A DNA stretch of 64,000 nt from Aliidongia dinghuensis. Its GTDB lineage: Bacteria > Pseudomonadota > Alphaproteobacteria > ATCC43930 > CGMCC-115725. Below, one piece after another: positions 24,377 through 33,967 of the stretch (positions are counted from its first letter, which is position 1; every line of letters starts with the position of its first letter). The notes beneath the pieces are model-generated. The model was not told the origin of the DNA. It made no database searches and worked only from the letters and a program-made list of their open reading frames with translations. The stretch is taken from positions 124,001 through 188,000 of the forward strand of contig NZ_BMJQ01000007.1 in the NCBI RefSeq assembly GCF_014643535.1. The letters run 5' to 3'. The position numbers and the translations under genes were made by a program.

Positions 24377-25255
24377 TCAAATGAGCAGGCGCTCGACGTC
24401 GACCGCGACCGTGACCGTGTGGTCGCCGCCGCCGAGGATGACGCCGCGCAGCGGGCTCACGTCGCCAAAGTCGCGCCCTTCGGCGACCGCGACATGGGTG
24501 GTGCCGGCCAGCCGGTCGTTGGTCGGGTCGATCTCGAGCCAGACGCCGTCGCCGGCATAGACCGCGACCCAGGCGTGCGACGCGTCGGCGCCGACGAGGC
24601 GCTTGCCGCCGGCCGGCGGGTCGGTCTCGAGATAGCCGCTAATGTAGCGCGCCGGCACGCCATGGGCACGGCAGCCCGCGATCATCAGATGGGCAAAATC
24701 CTGGCAGACGCCGCGGTTGAGCCGCAGCACTTCGTCCGTCGGCGTCGACACGGTCGTCGCGGTCGGATCGAACGTGAAATCGCGATTGATCCGGTGCGCC
24801 AGGTCGAGCGCCGCCTCGATCAACGGGCGGCCGGCCGCGAACGAGGGGGCGGCGAAGCTCCTGACCAGCGGCGTCACCTCGGCTGCGGGCGAGGCGACGG
24901 CGAATTCCGCCGCGGTCAACGCGTCCGCGTCGGCCGGATGGAGCGCGCCCTCGGCAATCCGCTCCCAGCCCGCGCGGCCGATCGACGGGTCGAGCGTCAC
25001 AGGCCGCGTCTCGACCTCGCTCATCGCCTCGACGACCAGCGACTGGTGCGGCGCTGCGATCGAAAAGACCGCGACGCCATTGCCGAAATAGTCGCAGGTC
25101 TCCTCGATGCTGGTCGGCAGCGGCTCGACCATCAGATGGTGCGACCGGCAGGTCTGCTGGCGCCGGTCGAGCGGCCTGAGATGCGCCGCGTGGTGCGACA
25201 GCGCCACCGGCTCGTCGTAGTGGTAGGTCGTGCGATGGCGGACGGAATAAAGCAT
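24377..25255 (-). CDS. Transglutaminase-like cysteine peptidase family protein
   Basis: 292-residue protein with an N-terminal beta domain (MLYSVRHRTTYHYDEPV) and a transglutaminase core. The Cys-His-Asp triad is Cys184 in GVCQDFAHL, His227 in ASHAWVAVY and Asp243 in LEIDPTND. It lies 5 bp downstream of the ATP-grasp/alpha-E gene on the same strand, and a larger transglutaminase gene precedes that one. In this genomic setting such proteins are predicted to cleave or transfer peptides or amides made by the ATP-grasp enzyme. The biochemical role is not known. Confidence 0.9.
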   Translation of the reverse strand: MLYSVRHRTTYHYDEPVALSHHAAHLRPLDRRQQTCRSHHLMVEPLPTSIEETCDYFGNGVAVFSIAAPHQSLVVEAMSEVETRPVTLDPSIGRAGWERIAEGALHPADADALTAAEFAVASPAAEVTPLVRSFAAPSFAAGRPLIEAALDLAHRINRDFTFDPTATTVSTPTDEVLRLNRGVCQDFAHLMIAGCRAHGVPARYISGYLETDPPAGGKRLVGADASHAWVAVYAGDGVWLEIDPTNDRLAGTTHVAVAEGRDFGDVSPLRGVILGGGDHTVTVAVDVERLLI

Positions 25256-25260
25256 GGCGC

Positions 25261-27720
25261 TCAGGCTCGGGCCGGCTGGGAGGTGGCGATCAACGGCTCG
25301 GCCGCCGCATGCTTGAAATAGCTCTCGCTCAGGAGGTCCGACGTCTCGGCCAGGTCGGCCGTCAGGCTCTGGCACAGTTTGTCGAGCTTGGGCCGGCCCA
25401 AGGCCTCATCGGGCCCGCCGCGCGCGATCTTGACCATGTCGGCCCGGCGGAGTGCCGCGATCATGCCGGCCGTCGCCTGCGCCTCGGGGGTCGCACGTAC
25501 GCCGTGGCGCTCGCGCGGCAGGGCCGCGATATGCTCGCCGATCGCATTCAGCTGGAAGGCGACGGCGCGCGGGTTCGCCTCATCGGCCAGCACCAGGTCA
25601 AAGACGCCCGCCGGCTTCAGCCCCATGAAATAGCGCGCGCGATAGGTCATCGAACTGTCCGCGACCTCGAGCAGCGCTTCGAGCAGCGCCGGCTCGGTTG
25701 GGCCGACGGCGCGGCCCAGCACGCGGACGAAGGAGAGTGTCTGGTAGGCGCGCTCCAGCCGCCGCCCGATCTCGAGGAAGCGCCAGCCGAGCCCGCGCGT
25801 CATGTTCTCCATGACGAGGCCGTTGAAGGCCGCGAGCCGCTGCAGCATCTGGTCGAGTTCACCCAGGGCCGGCAGCGCGTTCAGCACGCGCCAGGTGTCC
25901 ATCGACAGGCGATCGCGCACCGTGGTCGCCGACCGATGCAGCGCCTCGATCGGCTGGGCGAGGCCGGCCATGATCGCGGCCGGCTGCGGCGGCCCCTCGG
26001 CCAGCAGGAAGCCGAGGCTCGCCAGGCATTCGCGGAGCGGCGCCACGGCCGGGCCGCCCGGATTGTTGAGGTCTGGCAGGCTGCGCTGGCGCGCGGCGCG
26101 GACCAGGCGGATCGTGATCTCGGCGCGCTCGGCATAACGGCCGAGCCAGTAGAGATTGTCGGCGACCCGGCTCGGCAGGTCGGCGGCGTGGCGCTTCAGC
26201 TCGACCGCGTCGGGCTGTGCCTGCCACAGGCTGACATGCTCGCTCGGCCGGTCGCCGACGATCCAGACGTCCTTGCTGCCGCCGCCCGATTGCATCGACA
26301 CCATGAGGCGGCCGGCCTCGGGAGCGACGCGGCCGAGGCCGCTCGGCATGACCTTGTGCCCGCCGTCCCGGTCGGCGGCGACATAGGCGCGCAGCACGAG
26401 CTCGCGCGCGACCGCCTGGCCGTCGACCCAGGTCGGCACGGTCGAAAGCGGCAGGTGCCGCTGCAGCGCCCAGCGGTGCGGTGCGGCCTTGATCCGCTCG
26501 ATGAGCGCCTTGCGCCGGTCTGCATCCAGGTGATCCGGATGGATCGGCGAGGCGTCCAGGCCGACGAAGGCGGGCTTCACCACCTGGCCGACGAGCGCCT
26601 GGTCGAGATCGTCGGTGGCGCCGGGCATGCCGAACCAGCGCGTCTCGGCCTGGGGCAGCAGCAGTTCTTCGCCCAGCAGCCGGCGGGCGAGCGCCGGCAA
26701 GTAGGGGATGAGGCCGGCGCCCTCGACGAGGCCGCTGCCGAGCGGGTTCAGGATCGCGACATGACCGCGCCGGGCCGCGGCGACCAGGCCGGCGACGCCC
26801 AGGCTCGAATCGCTCTTCAGCCACAGGGGATCGCAGAAATCCTCGTCCAGCCGGCGCAGGATGCCGTCGACCGGCTGCAGGCCGCCCAGCGTCTTCAGGT
26901 AGACCCGGTCATAGCGAACCGTCAGGTCCTCGCCCGCGACCAGCGGGTATCCGAGGTAGCGCGCCAGATAGGCGTGCTCGAAATAGGTCTCGTTGTACGG
27001 ACCGGGGGTCAGCAGCACGATGCGCGGCTCGACCGACGACCCCCGCGAGCGGGCGGCGGCTGCGGCGGCGGCGCGGGCGAGCGTTTCGCGCAAGGTGCGG
27101 AAGAAGATCGACACGCGCTCGACCGGCTGCGCGCGGAACGCGTCCGGCAGGCTGCGCGACAGCACCATCCGGTTTTCGAGCGCGTAGCCGGCGCCCGACG
27201 GCGCCTGGGTCCGGTCGTCGAGCACGATCCAGGTGCCGTCGGCGCGGCGGCCGAGGTCGAAGGCGGCGAGATGGAGCTGCACGCCGTCCGGCGGCTGCAT
27301 GCCGTGGCACGGCCTGAGGAAGCCTGGATTGGCAAACACGAGCGCCGGCGGCAGCGTGCCGTCGCGGAGCACGGTCTGCGGGCCGTAGAGATCGGCCAAG
27401 AGGCGGTCGAGCAGCCGCGCGCGCTGGGCAAGCCCGGCCTCGATCCGACGCCATTCCGCCGCCGGCACCATGACCGGCAGGGGATCGACCGGCCAGGGGC
27501 GCGCCAACCCCTTGGGGTCGCCGTAGACATTGTAGGTGACGCCGTTCTCGCGGATCAGCCGCTCGGCGAGCCGCCAGCGCGACTCGACCGTCTCGGCCGA
27601 CGCGAAGTCCGGCGCCTCCAGCAATGCCGCCCAGGACGGCCGCACCGTCCCATCGGCGCCGCGCATCTCGTCAAAGGTACCGGCCGGCACCTGATAGCCG
27701 GCCAGGAAACTCGTGCTCAT
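25261..27720 (-). CDS. Circularly permuted ATP-grasp / alpha-E domain fusion protein
   Basis: An 819-residue fusion. The first ~480 residues form the circularly permuted ATP-grasp domain (formerly DUF404/DUF407), with VTYNVYGDP, FANPGFLRPCHG, ILLTPGPYNETYFEH-type strand and QAETRWFGM segments and VMPSGLGRVAPE. The C-terminal ~300 residues are the alpha-helical alpha-E domain (DUF403), beginning SRVADNLYWLGRYAERAE. Many bacteria carry these as two genes. ATP-grasp enzymes ligate carboxylates to amines, so a peptide or amide ligase is predicted. The start ATG giving MSTSFLAGYQ is chosen because the frame upstream overlaps the neighbouring coding sequence. Confidence 0.9.
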   Translation of the reverse strand: MSTSFLAGYQVPAGTFDEMRGADGTVRPSWAALLEAPDFASAETVESRWRLAERLIRENGVTYNVYGDPKGLARPWPVDPLPVMVPAAEWRRIEAGLAQRARLLDRLLADLYGPQTVLRDGTLPPALVFANPGFLRPCHGMQPPDGVQLHLAAFDLGRRADGTWIVLDDRTQAPSGAGYALENRMVLSRSLPDAFRAQPVERVSIFFRTLRETLARAAAAAAARSRGSSVEPRIVLLTPGPYNETYFEHAYLARYLGYPLVAGEDLTVRYDRVYLKTLGGLQPVDGILRRLDEDFCDPLWLKSDSSLGVAGLVAAARRGHVAILNPLGSGLVEGAGLIPYLPALARRLLGEELLLPQAETRWFGMPGATDDLDQALVGQVVKPAFVGLDASPIHPDHLDADRRKALIERIKAAPHRWALQRHLPLSTVPTWVDGQAVARELVLRAYVAADRDGGHKVMPSGLGRVAPEAGRLMVSMQSGGGSKDVWIVGDRPSEHVSLWQAQPDAVELKRHAADLPSRVADNLYWLGRYAERAEITIRLVRAARQRSLPDLNNPGGPAVAPLRECLASLGFLLAEGPPQPAAIMAGLAQPIEALHRSATTVRDRLSMDTWRVLNALPALGELDQMLQRLAAFNGLVMENMTRGLGWRFLEIGRRLERAYQTLSFVRVLGRAVGPTEPALLEALLEVADSSMTYRARYFMGLKPAGVFDLVLADEANPRAVAFQLNAIGEHIAALPRERHGVRATPEAQATAGMIAALRRADMVKIARGGPDEALGRPKLDKLCQSLTADLAETSDLLSESYFKHAAAEPLIATSQPARA

Positions 27721-27758
27721 GGCGGAATTGCCAGTTCCGTTTGTTCCAACGTTCGCCG

Positions 27759-30700
27759 TTACCCGCGCAGCCGCAGATCCAGCGTCAAGGGGAAGGATGG
27801 GTTCACCTGGGCCGGAGGCAAGACAATGGTACCCGGCGTATGGCCCATCGCGAAGAACCGATTGAGGCGGCGGCTCTCGGCCTCGTAGGCATTGATCGGC
27901 AAAGTCGTGTAGTTGCGGCCGCCTGGGTGGGCGACGTGATAGGTGCAGGCGCCGATCGACCGGTCGTGCCAGGTGTCGACGATGTCGATGGTGAGCGGCC
28001 CGTGCGGCGCGATCGTCGGATGGAGCGAGCTTGGCGCGCTCCAGGCGCGGAAGCGTACGCCGGCGACGAATTCGCCGGTGGCACCGGTCGGCGCCAGCGG
28101 CAGGCGCCGCCCGTTGCAGGCAACGGCATAGCGCTCGCCGCTCAGGCCCTGGACCTTGACCTCGAGCCGCTCGACCGTGGCGTCGACGTAGCGCACCGTG
28201 CCGCCGGCGCTCGTCTCTTCGCCCAGCACGTGCCAGGGCTCGAGCGCCTGGCGCACGTCGAGCATGAGGCCCGCCGCCTGGATCTGGCCGTAATGCGGGA
28301 AGCGGAACTCGAGGTGCGGCGCGAACCAGTCGAACGACAGCGGAAAGCCGTGGCTCGCCAGGTCCTCGACCACCTCCTTCATGTCGGCCGCCACGAAATG
28401 GGGCAGCAGCCACTTGTCCATGATGGCGCCGCCCCAGCGGATGAGCGGGGCCGAATAGGGCTCGCGCCAGAAGCGGGCGACGAAGGCGCGCAGCAGGAGC
28501 TGCTGGACCAGGCTCATCTGGGCGTGCGGCGGCATCTCGAACGCGCGCAGCTCGAGCAAGCCCAGCCGGCCGGTGGCGCTGTCGGGGCTGAAGAGCTTGT
28601 CGATGCAGAATTCAGCCCGATGGGTGTTGCCGGTTACGTCGACCAGCAGGTGCCGCAGCACCCGATCGACGAGCCAGGGCGGGCAATCGCCGCCGTCGGG
28701 GATCTGCTCGAACGCGAGGCCAAGTTCGTAGAGCGCATCGTCGCGCGCCTCGTCGATCCGCGGCGACTGGCTGGTCGGGCCGATGAACAGGCCGGAGAAC
28801 AGGCGCGAGAGCGCCGGGTGGTTGTTCCAATAGGCGATCAGGCTCTTCAGCAAGTCCGGCCGGCGCAGCAGCGGCGAATCGCCGGCGGTCGGGCCGCCCA
28901 GCACGATGTGGTTGCCGCCGCCGGTCCCGACATGTCGCCCGTCGATCATGAATTTCTCGGTCGTGAGCCGGGCGAGCCGGGCCTCTTCATAGAGCGTCGT
29001 GGTGTTCAGCACCAGGTCGCGCCAGTTCGTTGCCGGATGGATGTTGACCTCGATCACGCCGGGGTCGGGTGTCACGCTCAGATGGCCGAGGCGTGGGTCG
29101 CGCGGCGGCGAATAGCCTTCGAGGAACACCGGCACCTGAAGCTCGTCCGCCGTTTCCTCGATGGCGGCGATCAGTGCCAGCGAATCCTCGACCCGCTCGA
29201 CCGGCGGCATGAAGACGTAGAGCTTGCCGTCGCGCACCTCGGTCGTGAGCGCGGTGCGCACGATGTTGGTTGCCGACTGGCCGTGCCGGGGTGCGTAGAT
29301 CGCCTGTTCCGCGGGGACGGGATGCGCCGACGGCACCGTGCGGCGGATTGCCGGCGGCAGCGGCGGCCGGCCCTCGAACGGATCGGGCTCGACGATCGGC
29401 TCGGCATCCTCCGGCCTGACCCAGGGCAGGCTGTCGAGCGGCAGGCGCAAGCCGATCGGGCTGTCGCCCGGCAGCAGGAACAGATGCTTGTGGCGCAGGA
29501 ACCACGGGCTCGACGCCCAATGATAACCGCCGTTGGCGTGATAGGCGCCGTTCCGCTTGCGCCGCTCGACCGGCAGCACGTAGCCCACGACCTTGTCGAG
29601 CCCCTGCTCGAACACGCGGGCGATCCGCTCGCGCTGCTGCGTGTCCGGGATCCGGTTGTCGATCGGATCGACATTGACGGGCAGGCGGCGTTCCTGGGAG
29701 AGGTACGCCCAGGCGTCCTCGTGCGCCGGGATGACGAATTCGGGCGCCACGTCGAGCCGGTCGGCGAGCGCCTCGATGAAGCACCGGGCGACGTCCGGGT
29801 CGAGCCGGCCCGGCAGCGAATCGTCGCCGATCAGCTTGTCGTCGTGCCAGATCGGCACACCGTCGTTGCGCCAGATGACGCTCAATGCCCAGCGCGGCAG
29901 CGGCTCGCCCGGGTACCATTTGCCCTGGCCGAAATGCAGGACGGCGCCGGGCGCGAAGCGCGCCTTCAAGCGTCGGGCGAGATTGCCGGCCAGCCGCCGC
30001 TTGGTCGGCCCCAGCGCCGACACGGTCCATTCCGCACCATCCATGTCGTCGATCGACACGAACGTCGGCTCGCCGCCCATGGTGAGGCGCACGTCGCCAG
30101 CTTCGAGCTCCCGGTCGATTTGCTCGCCCAGCCGGTCTATCGCCTGCCACTGCTCGTCCGTATAGGGCTTCGTCACCCGCGGCGTCTCGAGGATGCGCTT
30201 CACCGACATCTCGAAGGCGAAGTCGACCTCGGCCTTGTCGACGGCGCCGGTGATGGGGGCTGCCGAGCTTGGGTCGGGCGAACAGGCAAGCGGGATATGG
30301 CCTTCGCCGGCAAGCAGGCCCGAGGTCGGGTCGAAGCCGATCCAGCCCGCGCCTGGCAAATAGACCTCGGCCCAGGCGTGCAGGTCGGTGAAGTCGGCCT
30401 CGGTGCCCGACGGGCCGTCCAAGGACTTCTGGTCGGGTGCCAGCTGGATCAGGTAGCCGGATGCGAAGCGCGCGGCGATGCCCAGATGGCGGCAGACCTG
30501 GACCATGAGCCAGGCGGAATCGCGGCACGAACCCTTGGCCGTGGCCAGCGTCTCGTCGCAGCTCTGGATGCCCGGCTCCATGCGGATGATGTAGCCGACC
30601 TTGCGCTGGATCAGCCGGTTGATCGAGACCAGGAAATCGATGGTCGGCGTCTGGTCGCGCGGAATCTCGTCGAGCAGGTCGAGCAGCAGCGGCCCGGCAA

Positions 30701-31064
30701 GGCCCGTCTCGAGATAGGGCCTGAGATCGCGCGCCAGATCCTGCTCATAGGTGAAAGGATAGTGGCGTGCGCTCTCTTCGAGGAAGAAGTCGAACGGGTT
30801 GTAGACCGCCATCTCGGCGATCAGGTCGACCTCGATCTCGAACAGCCGGGTCTTGTCGGGAAAGACGAGGCGCGCCAGATGGTTGGATTGCGGATCCTGC
30901 TGCCAGTTGATGAAATGCAGGGCCGGCGTCACCTTCAGCGAATAGGCGAGGATCCGGGTGCGGCAATGCGGTGCGGGCCTCAGCCGAACGATTTGCGGTC
31001 CGAGCGCCACCGGTCGGTCATAGCGGTAGGTGGTCTTGTGATGGAGGGCGACATGGATGGTCAT
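27759..31064 (-). CDS. Transglutaminase / DUF2126 large fusion protein
   Basis: An 1101-residue protein, first gene of a three-gene set. Residues 1-300 form a transglutaminase module with Cys180 in AKGSCRDSAW, His229 in DLHAWAEVY and Asp245 in FDPTSG. The remaining ~800 residues are the DUF2126 region, with LTMGGEPTFVSIDDMDG, GKWYPGEPLPRWA and conserved GGGNHIVLGG. In published comparative genomics DUF2126 is an amidoligase related to glutamine synthetase that clusters with ATP-grasp and alpha-E proteins. The gene precedes the ATP-grasp fusion by 38 bp. The three genes probably make and modify a peptide product; the product is unknown. Confidence 0.9.
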   Translation of the reverse strand: MTIHVALHHKTTYRYDRPVALGPQIVRLRPAPHCRTRILAYSLKVTPALHFINWQQDPQSNHLARLVFPDKTRLFEIEVDLIAEMAVYNPFDFFLEESARHYPFTYEQDLARDLRPYLETGLAGPLLLDLLDEIPRDQTPTIDFLVSINRLIQRKVGYIIRMEPGIQSCDETLATAKGSCRDSAWLMVQVCRHLGIAARFASGYLIQLAPDQKSLDGPSGTEADFTDLHAWAEVYLPGAGWIGFDPTSGLLAGEGHIPLACSPDPSSAAPITGAVDKAEVDFAFEMSVKRILETPRVTKPYTDEQWQAIDRLGEQIDRELEAGDVRLTMGGEPTFVSIDDMDGAEWTVSALGPTKRRLAGNLARRLKARFAPGAVLHFGQGKWYPGEPLPRWALSVIWRNDGVPIWHDDKLIGDDSLPGRLDPDVARCFIEALADRLDVAPEFVIPAHEDAWAYLSQERRLPVNVDPIDNRIPDTQQRERIARVFEQGLDKVVGYVLPVERRKRNGAYHANGGYHWASSPWFLRHKHLFLLPGDSPIGLRLPLDSLPWVRPEDAEPIVEPDPFEGRPPLPPAIRRTVPSAHPVPAEQAIYAPRHGQSATNIVRTALTTEVRDGKLYVFMPPVERVEDSLALIAAIEETADELQVPVFLEGYSPPRDPRLGHLSVTPDPGVIEVNIHPATNWRDLVLNTTTLYEEARLARLTTEKFMIDGRHVGTGGGNHIVLGGPTAGDSPLLRRPDLLKSLIAYWNNHPALSRLFSGLFIGPTSQSPRIDEARDDALYELGLAFEQIPDGGDCPPWLVDRVLRHLLVDVTGNTHRAEFCIDKLFSPDSATGRLGLLELRAFEMPPHAQMSLVQQLLLRAFVARFWREPYSAPLIRWGGAIMDKWLLPHFVAADMKEVVEDLASHGFPLSFDWFAPHLEFRFPHYGQIQAAGLMLDVRQALEPWHVLGEETSAGGTVRYVDATVERLEVKVQGLSGERYAVACNGRRLPLAPTGATGEFVAGVRFRAWSAPSSLHPTIAPHGPLTIDIVDTWHDRSIGACTYHVAHPGGRNYTTLPINAYEAESRRLNRFFAMGHTPGTIVLPPAQVNPSFPLTLDLRLRG

Positions 31065-31260
31065 CGGTCGTCCGTTCGTTCCCTGGCGGCTCGGAAGGAG
31101 CCGATTTTAGGCTAGCAGCCATGGGCCTGGATCGGAACAGCCCTACGGGCCGCCCGTTCGGCGCTTCTTGCACCGGATCAGAAGCATAAAGCGGGCCAGA
31201 AGGCGGCCGTGCATTACCGACGGATGCGGAATGCCGCATTTGGCGTTAGTTTAGCGCCTC

Positions 31261-31290
31261 ATCAGCGTCGGGACCATCAGTGTCGGGACC
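31261..31290. repeat. 15-bp tandem duplication upstream of psd
   Basis: ATCAGCGTCGGGACC and ATCAGTGTCGGGACC are adjacent and differ at one position. They end 16 bp before the psd ribosome-binding site, so they would lie in the psd leader. Confidence 0.7.
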
Positions 31291-31306
31291 GGGCGCCGGC
31301 CCAACG

Positions 31307-31313
31307 GAGGAAG
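31307..31313 (+). promoter_or_regulatory. Ribosome-binding site fixing a TTG start for psd
   Basis: GGAGGAAG-type site 7 bp before TTG at 31321. No ATG occurs in frame at this end, so psd starts with the rare TTG codon. Confidence 0.75.
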
Positions 31314-31320
31314 TACCCAA

Positions 31321-32007
31321 TTGCTCGAACATGTTCTGGTGCCGATCCATCGCGATGGCTGGAAATTCATCGCGATCTTCGCCGCCGTCTCCTTGGTGCT
31401 GGCGCTGATCTGGGGGCCGCTCGGTTGGATCGGTCTCATCCTGACGCTCTGGTGCGTCTATTTCTTCCGGGATCCGCCGCGCGTGACGCCGGTACGCGAA
31501 GGCCTGGTCATCTCGCCTGCCGACGGGCTCGTCGTCTCGGTCGCCGAGGTGCCGCCGCCGGCCGAGCTCGACATGGGGACTGAGCCGATGACGCGGATCG
31601 GTATCTTCCTCAATGTGTTCGATGTGCACATCAACCGGGCACCGGTGCCCGGAACGGTGGCGAAGATGCACTACCACAAGGGCCAGTTCCTCAATGCGAG
31701 CTTCGACAAGGCGTCGGACCTGAACGAGCGGAACGCGATCCGCATCACCACGGCCGAGGGCGTCGACATCGCCGTTGTGCAGATCGCGGGCCTGGTCGCC
31801 CGCCGCATCGTCACCTGGGTCCATGTCGGCGACCAGGTCCAGGCCGGCGAGCGCTTCGGCCTCATCCGCTTCGGCAGCCGGACCGATCTCTATGTGCCGC
31901 GGAGCTGGGCGGTGCATGCGATCGAGGGGCAGCGCGTCGTCGGCGGCGAAACGGTGCTGGCCGACGCGACCTCGGTCGAGCCGAAACGTGTGGGTTCCGT
32001 CAGATGA
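31321..32007 (+). CDS. psd: Phosphatidylserine decarboxylase proenzyme
   Basis: Short (type II-like) phosphatidylserine decarboxylase of 228 residues that makes phosphatidylethanolamine. An N-terminal membrane segment spans about 15-48. SPADG (65-69) and FDVHINRAPVPG (100-111) supply the conserved Asp and His. The self-cleavage site giving the pyruvoyl group is Gly185-Ser186 in RFGSRTD. It starts at TTG, supported by GGAGGAAG upstream. Its stop overlaps the start of pssA by 4 bp, the usual psd-pssA pairing that makes phosphatidylserine and decarboxylates it. Confidence 0.95.
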   Translation: MLEHVLVPIHRDGWKFIAIFAAVSLVLALIWGPLGWIGLILTLWCVYFFRDPPRVTPVREGLVISPADGLVVSVAEVPPPAELDMGTEPMTRIGIFLNVFDVHINRAPVPGTVAKMHYHKGQFLNASFDKASDLNERNAIRITTAEGVDIAVVQIAGLVARRIVTWVHVGDQVQAGERFGLIRFGSRTDLYVPRSWAVHAIEGQRVVGGETVLADATSVEPKRVGSVR

Positions 32008-32864
32008 TCCGACCAAACCAACGACCCCAGGGTCCGCGCCGCCGCCGGGTGCGCATGCGGCCGATCGGCGGCCTGTCGATCAATCGCATGATCCCGAACA
32101 TGCTGACGCTGCTGGCACTGTGCGCCGGGATGACGGCGATCCGCTTCGCCGTCGCCGGCAAGTTCGAACAGGGCGTGAGCGCGATCCTGATCGCGGGCGT
32201 GCTCGACGGGCTTGACGGCCGCATCGCCCGTCTCTTGAAAAGCACGTCGAGCTTCGGCGCGCAGCTCGACAGCCTGTCCGACTTCATCTCGTTTGGCGTG
32301 GCACCGGCCGTGCTGCTCTATGTCTGGACGATGCAGTCGATCGGCAGCCCCGGCTGGGCCGTCGCCTGCCTGTTTGCAGTGTGCATGTCGCTTCGCCTCG
32401 CGCGGTTCAATACGCAACTGGGCCTGCCCGATCCGCCGCCCTATGCCTATAATTTCTTCACCGGCGTGCCCGCGCCGGCGGCGGCCGGCCTGTCGCTGAT
32501 GCCGGTCGTGGCGAACTTCGAATTCGGCGCCGACTTCCTGCGGTCGCCCTATCTGATCGCCGCCACGACGGCGATCATCTCAGGCCTGATGGTCAGCCGC
32601 GTGCCGACCTTCTCGTTCAAGCGCTTCCGCATCCCGCATGATTACGTGGTGCCGGTCATGCTCGGCATCGGCGCCTTTGCCGCGTTCTTGGCAGCGGAGC
32701 CGTGGGAGACGCTCTTGGTGCTGGGCCTGATCTATCTGGGGCTCATCCCGCTCTCGGTGCGCTCCTACCGCCGTCTCAAGCGCGCGGCGGAGGAGATCCG
32801 GGCCGGGCGTGGCGACGGCGGAGCCGTGCTGCGCGCCGTCGATGGAGGCGCACAGCAGGGTTGA
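32004..32864 (+). CDS. pssA: CDP-diacylglycerol-serine O-phosphatidyltransferase
   Basis: Integral membrane phosphatidylserine synthase, 286 residues. The CDP-alcohol phosphatidyltransferase motif DGx2ARx8Gx3Dx3D is complete (Asp71, Gly72, Ala75, Arg76, Gly85, Asp89, Asp93). Several hydrophobic helices follow. The first 20 residues are strongly basic (RRRRVRMR). It overlaps psd by 4 bp, so the two steps of phosphatidylethanolamine synthesis are translationally coupled. Confidence 0.95.
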   Translation: MIRPNQRPQGPRRRRVRMRPIGGLSINRMIPNMLTLLALCAGMTAIRFAVAGKFEQGVSAILIAGVLDGLDGRIARLLKSTSSFGAQLDSLSDFISFGVAPAVLLYVWTMQSIGSPGWAVACLFAVCMSLRLARFNTQLGLPDPPPYAYNFFTGVPAPAAAGLSLMPVVANFEFGADFLRSPYLIAATTAIISGLMVSRVPTFSFKRFRIPHDYVVPVMLGIGAFAAFLAAEPWETLLVLGLIYLGLIPLSVRSYRRLKRAAEEIRAGRGDGGAVLRAVDGGAQQG

Positions 32865-32915
32865 TCCGAGGTGCCCTGTCAAAAATCCGTCACCGAGAAG
32901 CGGCAGTCTCGCGAT

Positions 32916-32931
32916 GCCTCGTTCCCGAGGC
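32916..32931 (+). other. Leader hairpin before the ABC substrate-binding gene
   Basis: 6-bp stem GCCTCG / CGAGGC with loop TTCC, ending 20 bp before the ATG at 32951 and just before the GGGGGAG ribosome-binding site. It may affect translation or be a weak terminator for pssA. Confidence 0.35.
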
Positions 32932-32950
32932 TCACGAGCGGGGGAGCAAG

Positions 32951-33967
32951 ATGCAGTTCATTGATCGTCGGCGGGTGATGCGCCAGGGTGCCGGAATTCT
33001 GATCGCGGGGCTGATGGCGGGAGCCGGTTTTGCGAGCGGGACGGCCGTGGCGGCGTCGGGCAAGCTCGTGCTCTATACCTCGCAGCCGGACAAGATCGCA
33101 GCCGAGACGATCGCCGGTTTCAACAAGCACGAGCCTCAGGTCGAGGTCGAGATCTTCCGCTCGGGCACGACCGAGATCATGAACAAGATCGAGGCCGAAC
33201 TGGTCGGCGGTGCGCCGCATGCCGACGTGCTGTTCATCGCCGACGCTGTCTCGATGGAGCAGCTCAAGGCCGACGGTCGGCTCGCTGCCTATCCCGGCGC
33301 CGACCTGCGGGCGTTTCCGGCCGGCACCTATGATCCCGACAAGACCTATTTCGGCACGAAGCTGATCACGACCGGCATCATCTACAACACCGCGGCACCG
33401 TTCAAGCCGGCCTCCTGGAAGGACCTGCTGAAGCCGGAGGCGAAGGGCCAGGTCGTGCTGCCGAGCCCGCTCTATTCCGGTGCTGCCGCGATCCATATGG
33501 CGGCGATCGAGGCGATGCCGTCGCTCGGCACCAGCTACTACATGCAGCTTGCCGCCAACGGCGCCGACGCCGCCAAGGGCAATGGCGCCGTGGTCACTGC
33601 GGTTGCCGGCGGCCAGAAGATGTACGGCATGATCGTCGAGTTCATGGCCTTGAACGCCAAGGTTAAGGGCTCGCCGGTCGATTTCGTGTTCCCGTCCGAA
33701 GGGGTCTCGGCGGTGACCGAGCCGGTCGCGATCCTCAAGACCGCGCATAATCCCGAGGCCGCGCGGGCGTTCGTCGATTTCATCCTGTCCAAGGAAGGGC
33801 AGGAGCTGGCGGTCGCGCAGGGCTTCCTGCCGGCACGCACGGACGTGGCGCCGCCGGCGGGCTTCCCGAAGCCCGCCGACCTCCGCATCATGCCGGTCGA
33901 TCTCGCCAAGACCGCGGCCGACGCCGACCTGCTGAAGCGCCAGTTCAGCGACCTGTTCGGCGGATGA
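32951..33967 (+). CDS. ABC transporter substrate-binding protein, iron(III)-type
   Basis: Periplasmic binding protein of 338 residues, family 1 extracellular solute-binding proteins close to FbpA/AfuA. The signal region has three arginines (DRRRVM) before a hydrophobic stretch ending AVAA, compatible with Tat or Sec export. The mature start GKLVLYTSQPD and FRSGTTEIMNKIEAE are typical of the iron/phosphonate subgroup. A strong GGGGGAG precedes the ATG. Permease and ATPase genes follow with overlaps. Ferric iron is the most likely ligand, but 2-aminoethylphosphonate or polyamine cannot be excluded. Confidence 0.88.
   Translation: MQFIDRRRVMRQGAGILIAGLMAGAGFASGTAVAASGKLVLYTSQPDKIAAETIAGFNKHEPQVEVEIFRSGTTEIMNKIEAELVGGAPHADVLFIADAVSMEQLKADGRLAAYPGADLRAFPAGTYDPDKTYFGTKLITTGIIYNTAAPFKPASWKDLLKPEAKGQVVLPSPLYSGAAAIHMAAIEAMPSLGTSYYMQLAANGADAAKGNGAVVTAVAGGQKMYGMIVEFMALNAKVKGSPVDFVFPSEGVSAVTEPVAILKTAHNPEAARAFVDFILSKEGQELAVAQGFLPARTDVAPPAGFPKPADLRIMPVDLAKTAADADLLKRQFSDLFGG

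Noticed and set aside
25261..28413. Extended N-terminus (about 230 extra residues) for the ATP-grasp/alpha-E protein
   Set aside because: The extra part overlaps the transglutaminase-DUF2126 gene in another frame and is low-complexity; MSTSFLAGYQ at 27720 gives the normal family start.
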